From assembly GCF_937958065.1 (NCBI RefSeq), contig NZ_CALFXI010000122.1, positions 1 through 12,964 of the forward strand: a stretch of DNA of 12,964 nucleotides, in the 5' to 3' direction. This DNA comes from an uncultured Steroidobacter sp. (lineage in GTDB: Bacteria; Pseudomonadota; Gammaproteobacteria; Steroidobacterales; Steroidobacteraceae). Within the stretch, counting starts at the first letter, position 1, and each line of letters opens with the position of its first letter. The notes under the pieces were generated by a model. It saw only the letters and a list, made by a program, of their open reading frames with translations. It was not told where the DNA came from and did not search any database. A program made the position numbers and the translations under genes. Positions 1-6,974 of this stretch are shown in pieces.

Positions 1-1
1 A

Positions 2-403
2 TATCGACTCCTGTGGGTCATGATATGCCTCGAACACGAAAATTCAGACAGGTCCGTGGATATCATTCTGAAACCGGGGCAGGTATCGCTGCATCATCCG
101 TTGATTGTTCACGGGTCGAACCCGAACCGTTCGAATCACCCGCGCGTCGGCTACACGATCCGCTATCGGCCGGCGCACCTGTGTCCGAGCTTCCCAGTGA
201 AGGATACGGCGACGCTTGTGCGTGGCACGGATCGGTACGGGCATTTCGATCTCGAACCAACTCCCCAGTTCGATTTCGCTCCGGAGGCTGTCCGCGCGCA
301 CACAGACAGCGTCGAGCGTCTAGCGAAAAATTACTATACCGGCGTGCCAAAAAGCCGCGAGCTCGACGCCCCGATGGCCTCGCGCTTTGGAGCCGCGAGG
401 TGA
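2..403 (+). CDS. Phytanoyl-CoA dioxygenase (PhyH) family protein, 3' part only
   Basis: This is the C-terminal part of an Fe(II)/2-oxoglutarate-dependent oxygenase of the PhyH family; the 5' end lies outside the window and the reading frame is open from base 2. The recognisable core is the segment SLHHPLIVHGSNPNRS followed by PRVGYTIRYRP. In PhyH enzymes this region carries the distal iron-ligand His (in HGS) and the Arg that binds the 2-oxoglutarate carboxylate (in RVGYTIRY). The first half of the facial triad (HxD) is missing because of the window edge. The gene ends 109 bp before a P450 on the same strand, a pairing common in secondary-metabolite and lipid-modifying clusters. The substrate cannot be read from this fragment. 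The family call is firm; its role is inference. Confidence 0.82.
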   Translation, partial: YRLLWVMICLEHENSDRSVDIILKPGQVSLHHPLIVHGSNPNRSNHPRVGYTIRYRPAHLCPSFPVKDTATLVRGTDRYGHFDLEPTPQFDFAPEAVRAHTDSVERLAKNYYTGVPKSRELDAPMASRFGAAR

Positions 404-512
404 CAAGCCGCTTCCGGCTGCATCGACAGACTGTCGACGTAGCAAGTCCACGACGCCAGGGCAGTGGCCTCAGGCGATGGTTGCGTCACGATCAAAGAAT
501 CGGAGATCTCCA

Positions 513-1889
513 ATGAGGCACCTGTTTTCAGATGTCGCGCCGTTCCGGCGAGACCCGCTGGCCTTTCTTGTCGAGCGCGGAGAGGTGGCAACAGAACCGT
601 TGACGCCACTCTCCCTGGGCGTGCGGCCCACCTATCTGCTCACGGACCCGGAGTACGTCAAGCCGCTGCTGAAGATGCCGGAAGACCTGGTGGACAAAGG
701 TCCGATGACGCGGAAGTTCAGTCAGTTCAGCGGCAAAAACATCGTCGTTCTCAGCGGAGAAGAACACAAACGTCGGCGGGCAGTGCTGCATCCCATCGTG
801 TCACGCCATGCTGCCGAGCGCATCGCCCCTGTGCTTGCAGGCGAAGTGCGCGCGGCCGCGCAGGACGCGGTGCTGGCTCGAAGCATCGAAGCCCGCCATT
901 TCACGATGACACTCGCGATGCGCATGGTCTGCCTTGCCGCGTTCGGCGCGAACGTTCTGTCTTCCGACGAGCAGAAGAAGGTGAGCGATGCCGTCCTGCA
1001 TGGATTGGAGAGCCTGGCCGACATCGTGTTCCGCCGCTCCCCATTTGCGCCGTGGCGAACTCTGCGGCAGCGGAGGGCGGTCGAGCACTGCAGGCGGGAG
1101 ATGCAAGAGGTCGTTCACCGGGTCCGCGAGCGGGCGCTCGATTCCGTCATGCTCCGTGGCCTGAGCGGGATTGGACTCTCGGAAAGTGACATGGCAGACG
1201 AGCTGTTGACGTTTCTCATTGCCGGTCACGACACCACAGGTGCCGCAGCGGCCTGGCTCCTGCACGCGCTGGCGACCGAGCCGGGCTTGGCCGATCGCAT
1301 CGCAGACGAAGCGAGCGCGGTGCGTGACGAGAGCGGCGAGATCGACGTGACGAAACTGTCCTTTGCCCCCACCGCCAGAGCTACCGTTCAGGAGATCCTG
1401 CGGCTATATCCTTCGACTTACTGGTTCGGGCGCGGTGTATGTCAGGACATCGAATTTGGTGGTCGAAAGCTGCGCCGGGGCACCGCCATTATCATCTCGG
1501 AGTGGTTGTTCCATCGTTGCGCGCGCTTCTGGGACGCGCCGAATGAATTCCGGTTGGACCGGGATTACAGTTCCAAAGCTTACTTTCCGTTCGGGACCGG
1601 GCCACGCATGTGCGTGGCCTGGGGGCTGGCATCACTCGAACTGGAGATCATCGCGTTGGAAATGGCTTCTGCTTGCCGCCTTGCGCTCGCCGGCCCGATA
1701 GGAGCGCCGAGGCCGTGGGTGCACCTTTCGCCCCCGGACATGCCGATGCAGGTGCGGCCCGCTCCCGCTGCACGGACAAGCTGGCCCGAACACGAGCGCG
1801 TGCCGCGTGAACATGCTCACGCTCACGTATCGAGGGCCCAGTCTCTCGGACCCGCTCAGTGTCCTTTGCACGCGTCCGCATCAGGATGA
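513..1889 (+). CDS. Cytochrome P450
   Basis: A soluble bacterial P450 of 458 residues, inserting one oxygen atom into a substrate using electrons from an external ferredoxin system (not in this window). All hallmark motifs are visible: the I-helix AGHDTT at residues 237-242, the K-helix ExxR as EILR at 294-297, and the haem loop FGTGPRMC with the thiolate ligand Cys367. The usual Gly two residues after the Cys is Ala. The start ATG at 513 is chosen because GGAG at 502-505 sits 7 nt upstream; the frame is open further upstream (to 387) but that stretch is Arg/Ser-rich and overlaps the upstream gene. The last ~48 residues after MPMQVRP (about residue 410) form a His/Arg/Pro-rich tail not expected in P450s, possibly read-through after loss of the original stop. 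It probably follows the PhyH gene in one transcript. Subfamily and substrate are unknown. Confidence 0.93.
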   Translation: MRHLFSDVAPFRRDPLAFLVERGEVATEPLTPLSLGVRPTYLLTDPEYVKPLLKMPEDLVDKGPMTRKFSQFSGKNIVVLSGEEHKRRRAVLHPIVSRHAAERIAPVLAGEVRAAAQDAVLARSIEARHFTMTLAMRMVCLAAFGANVLSSDEQKKVSDAVLHGLESLADIVFRRSPFAPWRTLRQRRAVEHCRREMQEVVHRVRERALDSVMLRGLSGIGLSESDMADELLTFLIAGHDTTGAAAAWLLHALATEPGLADRIADEASAVRDESGEIDVTKLSFAPTARATVQEILRLYPSTYWFGRGVCQDIEFGGRKLRRGTAIIISEWLFHRCARFWDAPNEFRLDRDYSSKAYFPFGTGPRMCVAWGLASLELEIIALEMASACRLALAGPIGAPRPWVHLSPPDMPMQVRPAPAARTSWPEHERVPREHAHAHVSRAQSLGPAQCPLHASASG

Positions 1890-2054
1890 AGGACTGAGAT
1901 CTCCGCTCCCGCATTCGACCGTCCGGGTGTCCTCACTATTGAAGGAGGGCTTCGCCCGCGACGGTCGAGTGCAGTCCCATCGACTCGCAGATCGTGTGCG
2001 GTAATGGACCTCTGTGCGAAACCGATGGGATCCTGCCGTGTCGGTTCGCCTAAG

Positions 2055-2065
2055 TGGTCAGGCCA
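2055..2065. promoter_or_regulatory. TGGTC-N-GACCA box 1 (distal)
   Basis: The sequence TGGTCAGGCCA differs from TGGTC-N-GACCA at one position. It lies about 147 bp upstream (centre to centre) from the three clustered boxes and could be chance or a remote auxiliary operator. Low certainty taken alone. Confidence 0.3.
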
Positions 2066-2116
2066 ATCGGGGTCCATCATTGCGTTCGAAGATGTTCGTG
2101 TTGTCGCGGTACTGAG

Positions 2117-2135
2117 GCATGCCACTCGGGCATGC
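2117..2135. repeat. Inverted repeat GCATGCC / GGCATGC, 5-nt loop
   Basis: A perfect 7-bp stem (2117-2123 and 2129-2135) around ACTCG. No T-run follows, so it is not a typical intrinsic terminator. It may be an operator or an RNA hairpin between the P450 and the xylanase. Confidence 0.4.
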
Positions 2136-2201
2136 ATCGTGCCCATCCCTTGAAACCCGTGGACCCATCAACCCGAATCGCATGAGTACCGCTACTTCTT
2201 G

Positions 2202-2257
2202 CGGTCAGACCAATGTCGATGTATGGTCCGACAACCTCTGATCATCTGGTCGGACCG
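2202..2257. promoter_or_regulatory. Cluster of three TGGTC-N-GACCA operator-like boxes
   Basis: Three copies are seen: CGGTCAGACCA (2202-2212), TGGTCCGACAA (2224-2234) and TGGTCGGACCG (2247-2257). Each differs from the perfect dyad TGGTC-N-GACCA at one position. Centres at 2207, 2229 and 2252 are 22-23 bp apart, about two helical turns, so bound dimers would lie on roughly one DNA face. TGGT-N3-ACCA dyads are the known recognition class of FadR-subfamily GntR regulators. No such regulator is encoded in the window, so regulator identity and its effect on the xylanase are inference. Confidence 0.55.
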
Positions 2258-2366
2258 GTTTAGGGCGGGCCTGAGCCCCGAGCCGCCGAAAACCGCCACG
2301 GGATAGGCGGCACGGGCTTCGCACGACCAGAGATTGGGGAAACAAACTTCGAACCAAAATCGGCGA

Positions 2367-2387
2367 CTCTAAAACGCGCTTTTAGAG
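2367..2387. repeat. Perfect 8-bp inverted repeat CTCTAAAA / TTTTAGAG just before the xylanase
   Basis: The arms at 2367-2374 and 2380-2387 flank a CGCGC centre, ending 24 bp before the start codon and 8 bp before the AAGGGG ribosome binding site. The AT-rich arms with a GC centre look more like a protein-binding operator than a stable RNA stem, but a leader hairpin affecting translation is possible. Confidence 0.5.
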
Positions 2388-2411
2388 GTTGCCTCAAGGG
2401 GCAAAACTAAG

Positions 2412-5252
2412 ATGAAACTCTCAGTCGACGTCCGCCTCCTCGCAGTCATCACACTGTTGTCCGTCTTCGCATTTGCCTCCATCTCGGCCGCCACGGCCGG
2501 AGGCGAGCCGAGAGTTGTTTGGAACGGCGACGCCGACAAGGGTGTCGCCGTGCCAGTCGGGAGTCATGCGAACACAACTCGCACCAACGCTTCCGGAGCA
2601 AAGATCACATCCAACGCCAATAGCGACGCTTTTCCCGGCATCTACTTCATTTTTGATGCCAAACAAAAGGACCGGGGCTTTTTGAAAGTCCATGCCAGAG
2701 TATTCAGAAAGTATGCGAGCTTCACAGTAACCACAAAAGCGGGCAACGCGTACACGGATTACTTGATTGCTCCCGTCTCCGGCCAGCAAAGAACCAGCGA
2801 CGGCGGCTTCGTGTTCTTGCTCGATGCAGTAGCCTCCAGCAAAAACATCAACATGGCCTTCGTCGATGACGTGCTTCTGATCCCCCTCGGGAGCGTGCCG
2901 TATCCCGAAATCATCCTCGAACTGAACGACCTCGTGACACAAGCCGAAGCGCTCAGAGCCGGCAACGCGGAATTCCCGCTGCAGATCAGCCATACGGACG
3001 ACGGTTCCGATGTGAACAGAGCTTTCCCCTGGGTGTACGCCAATGAGATCAAAGCTCTCGATGACGCGCTCGACTTCGCGCGCAATGCACCTGTTGCCTG
3101 GGCCGCCGAAGCCATGGTCCGCCTCGAGGACGCAATGGCGGATCTCAGTGGCAGGATCAAAGCGGACGGATCGGATCCCTATTTTCGTCTGGATCCGGGT
3201 CCCGGCAGGTTGCCTGTAACAGTGACCGCGCCCACCAATGTCTGGACCGCGCGAACCCCGCTCGACAGCCGTGTCCCCGCCGACTTTGCGGGCGGCACAT
3301 TCCAGGTGATTCCGTATCCTTTTGCGGATCGCGAAGGCAAAGCCGATGTGCTGCAGATCAATTACATCCATAACGGCACCAGCACGTTCGGCGGCATCAC
3401 GATGCAGTCCCCGCTATCGCCGAGCGTAAACGTGCCCGCAGGCGCAACGATCGAGTTCGATGTCTACTATCCGAAAAGCGCGCAGGGCAGATTCATGAGG
3501 TGGCGAGTCAGAAATACCAATGCCGATCTCGATAGCTATCTCAGGGGTTACGAGTACAACAATCTCAATCCCGACTGGGTTGGCAGCTACAACGGTGAGT
3601 CCTGGTTGAAGGCTCACCACAGCATCAACGCCTCGACCGGCACTTCCTCGAATTTCATTCTCGAGCTTCATGGCGAGACGGGGCGTCCCGCGGAAACCGG
3701 GATGCTTCTAGTCTCCGACATCAAGATCACCGCGCCCGATCCCAACGGGATTCCGCTGCCAGACGTAGTCAACAGGGAAAATCAGAGTGTCGTCGCGCCT
3801 TTGAAGAGTGTTTACAACAGGGAGAATGGGTTGTTCATGGTCGGCGCGATCGGGACCGGATCCGTCACCGGAACCCGAGCGCGGCACTATGAAATCTTCG
3901 TCGACGGCAACAATCTGAAGGCCGAGGGCACGCATCCGCGCGGCCCGAACTGGCTGACGAGCGTTACTGGCGCACCTCTGGCCGGCGCAAGCACCGCCCC
4001 GGGCACAGGTGAGTACAATTTCCCAACCAATTCTTATCTGGCGATCAGGGATTCCGGAGCTCCGGGCCAGTACAAGGCTCACGGCCATGTCCTGGCCTGG
4101 TACAACCAGGCCCCCGCATGGATGCGACAGATCGTTCCGGCGAATCTTCCCTCCGGGTACAACGGCACGACCAATTTCTACGGATTGGGCAACGGCGTCA
4201 CGACGCAGGTGCGGGTCGACAGAGAAATGGCTCGACGGGTGCAGTTCAATCACACGATGTATGTGATGCGGCACTTCCTGACCACTGATACGAAGTACGG
4301 ATCGAGCGTGTCCCGCGGAGTCATTCCCTTCAATTCATGGGACGTACTCAACGAAGAGGTCCACGAAAGCCGCCACAGCGAGCTCATCCCCACGGATCCG
4401 AACAACTGGAGAACGAGCCTCAAACACACCAACTGGCTCGTGGCGATGTCGGATGATCTCATCGGCGGCGACATCACCCAGCACTACATTTACTTGCTGT
4501 TCAAACACGCGCACATCGCGGCCCCCAATGCCCGCATGGCGGCGGCCTACAAAGCGAACTACGCGAATCTTCCCGAGTACATGAAGCTCGACGGACACGA
4601 TGTCGACGGCAGCATCGACGCGTACATCGTCGCCAACCCTCCCAAGCTGACGTACAACGATTACGACATCGCCACCCGCAGCAAAGCGAGGACCGTGTAC
4701 AACATGGTTCGTGCGCTGAACACCGCATGGCTCTCCGATCCGCTGTACGACGGCAGACCCCTCATCGAAGACGTGGGCATCCAGGGACACGATTCGATTG
4801 GAAAGAACCTTGCAAGCAACAACCAATATGCAATGGCGCTGTATGCCTCTCTCGTCGACCGAGGCCTTCTTTCCGGCATCGCCTTCTCGGAATTGGATCT
4901 GAAGGTGCCGACCAGCGCCCCCGGTGGCGGCGCGACCGCTCCGGCGGTGCTGAACGTCAGGCAGTCCGACGCGCTGGGTTATCAGTACGCGCTGATGTAC
5001 AAACTGTTCACCAAGTTCGCTCCGTATGTCGATCACATCATCAGCTGGGGCGTGTCCGGTTCGGGATGGCAGGGAAGCTATGTCCTGTTCGACAGTCAGA
5101 GCAATGCCAATGGCGGCTACTACGGCGCCATGAAACCGGACCGATTCATTCTTGGACATTCCTACCTGGATGATTTCTTCGAAGGCGAATACGAGAAACT
5201 CCAGGGCGGGTACACGATCGATCTCGGCGATCTTGGAACGTATACACGCTGA
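2412..5252 (+). CDS. Secreted multidomain GH10 family endo-1,4-beta-xylanase-like enzyme
   Basis: A 946-residue exported glycoside hydrolase. Residues 1-30 are a signal peptide (MKLS, hydrophobic core, cleavage near ATAGG). Residues ~31-165 are a beta-rich domain of unknown type. Residues ~171-253 are a helical module resembling FIVAR. Residues ~268-440 are a beta-sandwich, probably carbohydrate-binding. Residues ~460-940 are the GH10 barrel. GH10 marks: GHVLAW at 558-563, WDVLNE with acid/base Glu648, NDYD at 749-752, IQGHD at 790-794, and SELD with nucleophile Glu827. Deviations from typical GH10: Tyr564 where WHxQ is usual, and WGVSGSGW where the family has WG.sD..SW, so xylan specificity is less certain than the fold. 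ATG 2412 follows AAGGGG at 2396-2401. It stands alone, with operator-like boxes upstream and a hairpin terminator 20 bp downstream. It should cleave xylan-type backbones outside the cytoplasm. Confidence 0.88.
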   Translation: MKLSVDVRLLAVITLLSVFAFASISAATAGGEPRVVWNGDADKGVAVPVGSHANTTRTNASGAKITSNANSDAFPGIYFIFDAKQKDRGFLKVHARVFRKYASFTVTTKAGNAYTDYLIAPVSGQQRTSDGGFVFLLDAVASSKNINMAFVDDVLLIPLGSVPYPEIILELNDLVTQAEALRAGNAEFPLQISHTDDGSDVNRAFPWVYANEIKALDDALDFARNAPVAWAAEAMVRLEDAMADLSGRIKADGSDPYFRLDPGPGRLPVTVTAPTNVWTARTPLDSRVPADFAGGTFQVIPYPFADREGKADVLQINYIHNGTSTFGGITMQSPLSPSVNVPAGATIEFDVYYPKSAQGRFMRWRVRNTNADLDSYLRGYEYNNLNPDWVGSYNGESWLKAHHSINASTGTSSNFILELHGETGRPAETGMLLVSDIKITAPDPNGIPLPDVVNRENQSVVAPLKSVYNRENGLFMVGAIGTGSVTGTRARHYEIFVDGNNLKAEGTHPRGPNWLTSVTGAPLAGASTAPGTGEYNFPTNSYLAIRDSGAPGQYKAHGHVLAWYNQAPAWMRQIVPANLPSGYNGTTNFYGLGNGVTTQVRVDREMARRVQFNHTMYVMRHFLTTDTKYGSSVSRGVIPFNSWDVLNEEVHESRHSELIPTDPNNWRTSLKHTNWLVAMSDDLIGGDITQHYIYLLFKHAHIAAPNARMAAAYKANYANLPEYMKLDGHDVDGSIDAYIVANPPKLTYNDYDIATRSKARTVYNMVRALNTAWLSDPLYDGRPLIEDVGIQGHDSIGKNLASNNQYAMALYASLVDRGLLSGIAFSELDLKVPTSAPGGGATAPAVLNVRQSDALGYQYALMYKLFTKFAPYVDHIISWGVSGSGWQGSYVLFDSQSNANGGYYGAMKPDRFILGHSYLDDFFEGEYEKLQGGYTIDLGDLGTYTR

Positions 5253-5271
5253 TCAGAAGTAATCGCCGGAC

Positions 5272-5305
5272 GCCCCATTCAAGACTTGGATGGCTTGAAT
5301 GGGGC
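5272..5305 (+). terminator. Hairpin terminator between xylanase and Hcp-like gene
   Basis: A perfect 12-bp stem, GCCCCATTCAAG (5272-5283) pairing with CTTGAATGGGGC (5294-5305), with a 10-nt loop, starts 20 bp after the xylanase stop codon. The following bases (AGTTCCG) are only weakly T-rich. Its position suits the end of the xylanase transcript; it could also stop minus-strand transcripts coming from the convergent gene. Confidence 0.75.
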
Positions 5306-5495
5306 AGTTCCGTGAGCCCCTGAATTGTACCCGGCAAGAAAGGCGAGGGACCTTTCGGGGCCTGCCTCCCCCAACATCACAGTTGGTAGCAAGGCTGAAC
5401 CAGATACTCAGTTACATCCACTTCGAAGACATCCAGATCGACGCCAATATCCGGACTCAAGGCATCCCAGGCTCTTGAGATGCAGCGCTCCCGCA

Positions 5496-6008
5496 TCAGC
5501 ATGCAGCGTTCTGTGCCCGGTCCCAACATCCTGTGACCGGGCCGGCGGCCGTCATCACCGTCTGCTTGATTTTCTGATAGTCGAGGGAGACTTCCTCCAG
5601 GAGTGCTCGACTGGTACCCATCGGTTCGCTTTTCACCACAGCCCCAAGCACGACCAGATTCGAAAGCTCGAAGGTCGTCAGGACATTGGTTCCGCCGGGA
5701 TCGTAGAGATCGATGCGGCCGGTGGGAAATACTCGACCGCTCGCGGCGCTGGTGAGCAAGTTGGGCGACGTGCCGTCTACGAGCTTCGTCAGCATGAACG
5801 TGCTGAACATCGCCGTTCCCGCACTCCGGCTACCTCTCTCGTTGGTTGGAATGTTGTAGCTCACTCCAGCCGAAAAGACTCCGACCGGTTGCTGCGTGAC
5901 CTCTGGAATCGTGAGCGTGCCGATAGGCGTGTCCTGCGCAAGTGCCTCAATCGACACCGCCATCATGAGCACGAGGAGCGACGGGAGACCTGGGTTCGCA
6001 GCTTTCAT
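5496..6008 (-). CDS. Exported Hcp-like protein (type VI secretion tube family fold)
   Basis: A 170-residue protein with a signal peptide (MKAANPGLPSLLVLMMAVSI, then EALA before Gln-Asp). The mature part matches the Hcp pattern: a beta strand FMLTKLVDGTSPNLL, a polar turn ASGR, IDLYDPGG, then TTFELSNLVVLGAVV and EEVSLDYQKI near the C terminus. In Hcp these elements build the hexameric ring of the type VI secretion tube, but classical Hcp has no Sec signal and no other T6SS gene lies here. It is therefore better read as an Hcp-fold periplasmic or secreted protein of unknown job. ATG 6008 is preferred over GTG 6017 because GAGG sits 8 nt before it. The C terminus ends in Cys, with another Cys 10 residues before (GCWDRAQNAAC). 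It stands alone, convergent with the xylanase. Confidence 0.72.
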   Translation of the reverse strand: MKAANPGLPSLLVLMMAVSIEALAQDTPIGTLTIPEVTQQPVGVFSAGVSYNIPTNERGSRSAGTAMFSTFMLTKLVDGTSPNLLTSAASGRVFPTGRIDLYDPGGTNVLTTFELSNLVVLGAVVKSEPMGTSRALLEEVSLDYQKIKQTVMTAAGPVTGCWDRAQNAAC

Positions 6009-6418
6009 AATGCTCACCTCACGCGCGTGCGACTGCCGTGATGGCTCCCAGGCTACTCAGCGGCCCACACGAGCTTTCAGCAGCGCTCTTGCAGAGTTGA
6101 GAGCAGTCGCGATCCAAGTATCGTCGTTGCGTTATACGCGGTCCGTGTGCTGGGTAGCAGTGGCTCACTTCCGACGTGGTGAGCGATGCAGTAACCGTAC
6201 GCGATCGCAGCACATGAGTCTCGCTGTGCCAGTGAGCATGAAGTCGGCCTGCGAAGGCCCTGTAACTCATGAAGTTCTGCCTGCGTCCTGCCTCGTGACT
6301 GATGCGGCCAGCTGCCCGCGGTGGCCTACGTTCGGCACTCGTTGGCGGCCCACACAGGCGATGTCGTCACCACATACAATTTGAAGTCGCCGACATCAAC
6401 ACCTACTTCGGCAGCTGC
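6009..6418. other. Non-coding or degraded stretch
   Basis: About 410 bases upstream of the Hcp-like gene. I see no reading frame with protein-like composition on either strand, no obvious insertion sequence ends and no clear terminator. It should contain the promoter of the minus-strand Hcp-like gene, but I could not place it with confidence. It borders the gene-fragment region and is probably degraded itself. Confidence 0.5.
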
Positions 6419-6540
6419 ATGCCCTCCAGGAAATCACTCGTGATGCTTGGCAATGTGAACACTCGCAAGCTGTCCCGGCGTGAGCTGCTGAACGTTGTGG
6501 CGGCTGGCAGCCTGGCGTCTTACGTCACGTCAACGCTAGC
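6419..6540 (+). pseudogene. Truncated gene start with a twin-arginine-like leader
   Basis: From ATG 6419 (or ATG 6443 with AGGA 12 nt upstream) the frame encodes RKLSRRELLNVVAAGSLAS, an SRRxLL motif followed by a hydrophobic helix, as in Tat export signals. After about base 6540 the same frame stays open to 6826, but that part is only the complement of dehydrogenase and cupin fragments and gives an unnatural Arg/Cys-rich sequence. I read this as the 5' end of a lost exported protein, cut by a rearrangement near 6540. The original function is not recoverable. Confidence 0.5.
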
Positions 6541-6721
6541 ATCGCCGCGCTCGGTGACGATGTCGGTGGCCGAATTCACGCGCGAGTTTTTGCCTGGAGG
6601 GGTGCCGGCTCATTGCGATGATTCGTTCTGCACCGAGATGTTTGGCGGCAAGAATGGCGCAAAGACCGACCGCGCCATCGCCGACCACTACCACTGTCTT
6701 ACCGGGGGCGACTTCCAGCGT
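6538..6721 (-). pseudogene. Alcohol dehydrogenase (MDR, zinc type) NAD-binding fragment
   Basis: The minus strand encodes VAPGKTVVVVGDGAVGLCAI, then LAAKHLGAERIIAMSRHPSR and QKLAREFG: the Rossmann strand-turn-helix (GDGAVGL) and the ribose-binding end of medium-chain alcohol dehydrogenases. After EFG the frame is broken: the next frame continues the family pattern as ATDIVTERGD and then stops. The catalytic zinc domain and the C terminus are missing. It is in the same frame as the cupin fragment upstream, producing an accidental cupin-dehydrogenase fusion. Confidence 0.75.
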
Positions 6722-6772
6722 CGGCTCCGAACCATCCGGTACCGAGCACGTCTGACGCAGCGAGCAGTCCGG

Positions 6773-6946
6773 GCGAACGCGACCCTGGCCGGCTGTCACG
6801 ATGAGTGTCTGGCCCGGTGGATGTGAATGCCACGCCGTCCGGGCACCCGGCTCAAACGTGACGGTGTCGCCCGTCACTCGCGACGGATCATTGCGTGTGT
6901 ACTGCGCATCGATGCGCACCGAGTCAGTGAAAAGATAGACGTTTGG
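6773..6946 (-). pseudogene. Cupin-domain protein fragment
   Basis: The minus strand reads FTDSVRIDAQYTRNDPSRVT, then FEPGARTAWHSHPPGQTLIV and TAGQGRV. This matches the first cupin motif (G-x5-HxH) of small single-domain cupins of the type found beside dehydrogenases and carboxymuconolactone decarboxylases. The second cupin motif (PGDxxxxPxxxxH) is absent; the sequence degenerates after GRV. The N terminus is also replaced by unrelated residues from the MFS fragment. Considered a non-functional remnant. Confidence 0.72.
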
Positions 6947-6974
6947 ACGCGCTGTCTGCGCGAATACGGATGCC

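Larger units (their letters stand above)
1890..2411 (+). promoter_or_regulatory. Long regulatory intergenic region upstream of the xylanase
   Basis: No convincing gene lies in these 522 bases; translations in all frames are low-complexity Arg/Ser-rich and lack protein-like patterns. The region holds four near-copies of an 11-bp dyad TGGTC-N-GACCA, a 7-bp stem at 2117-2135, and a perfect 8-bp inverted repeat at 2367-2387 close to the xylanase start. A purine-rich AAGGGG at 2396-2401 can serve as ribosome binding site for the ATG at 2412. I could not assign a confident -35/-10 pair. Confidence 0.6.

Noticed and set aside
13..516. Open + strand frame of 167 codons overlapping the PhyH gene
   Set aside because: Arg/Ser-rich translation without family patterns; it is a shadow of the PhyH reading frame, which carries the conserved motifs.
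2421..3371. Minus-strand frame of 316 codons in the xylanase 5' part
   Set aside because: Antisense shadow; the + strand has signal peptide, domains and ribosome binding site.
4335..5159. Long minus-strand frame (274 codons) inside the xylanase
   Set aside because: Antisense of the GH10 catalytic domain, caused by GC-rich codon bias; no domain is recognisable.
5325..6041. + strand frame of 238 codons opposite the Hcp-like gene
   Set aside because: Arg/His-rich random-looking protein; the minus strand has signal peptide and Hcp motifs with a good ribosome binding site.
6302..6826. One intact 174-codon gene with a Tat leader
   Set aside because: Only the first part looks protein-like; after ~6540 it is the complement of dehydrogenase and cupin fragments, so it is treated as a truncated gene.
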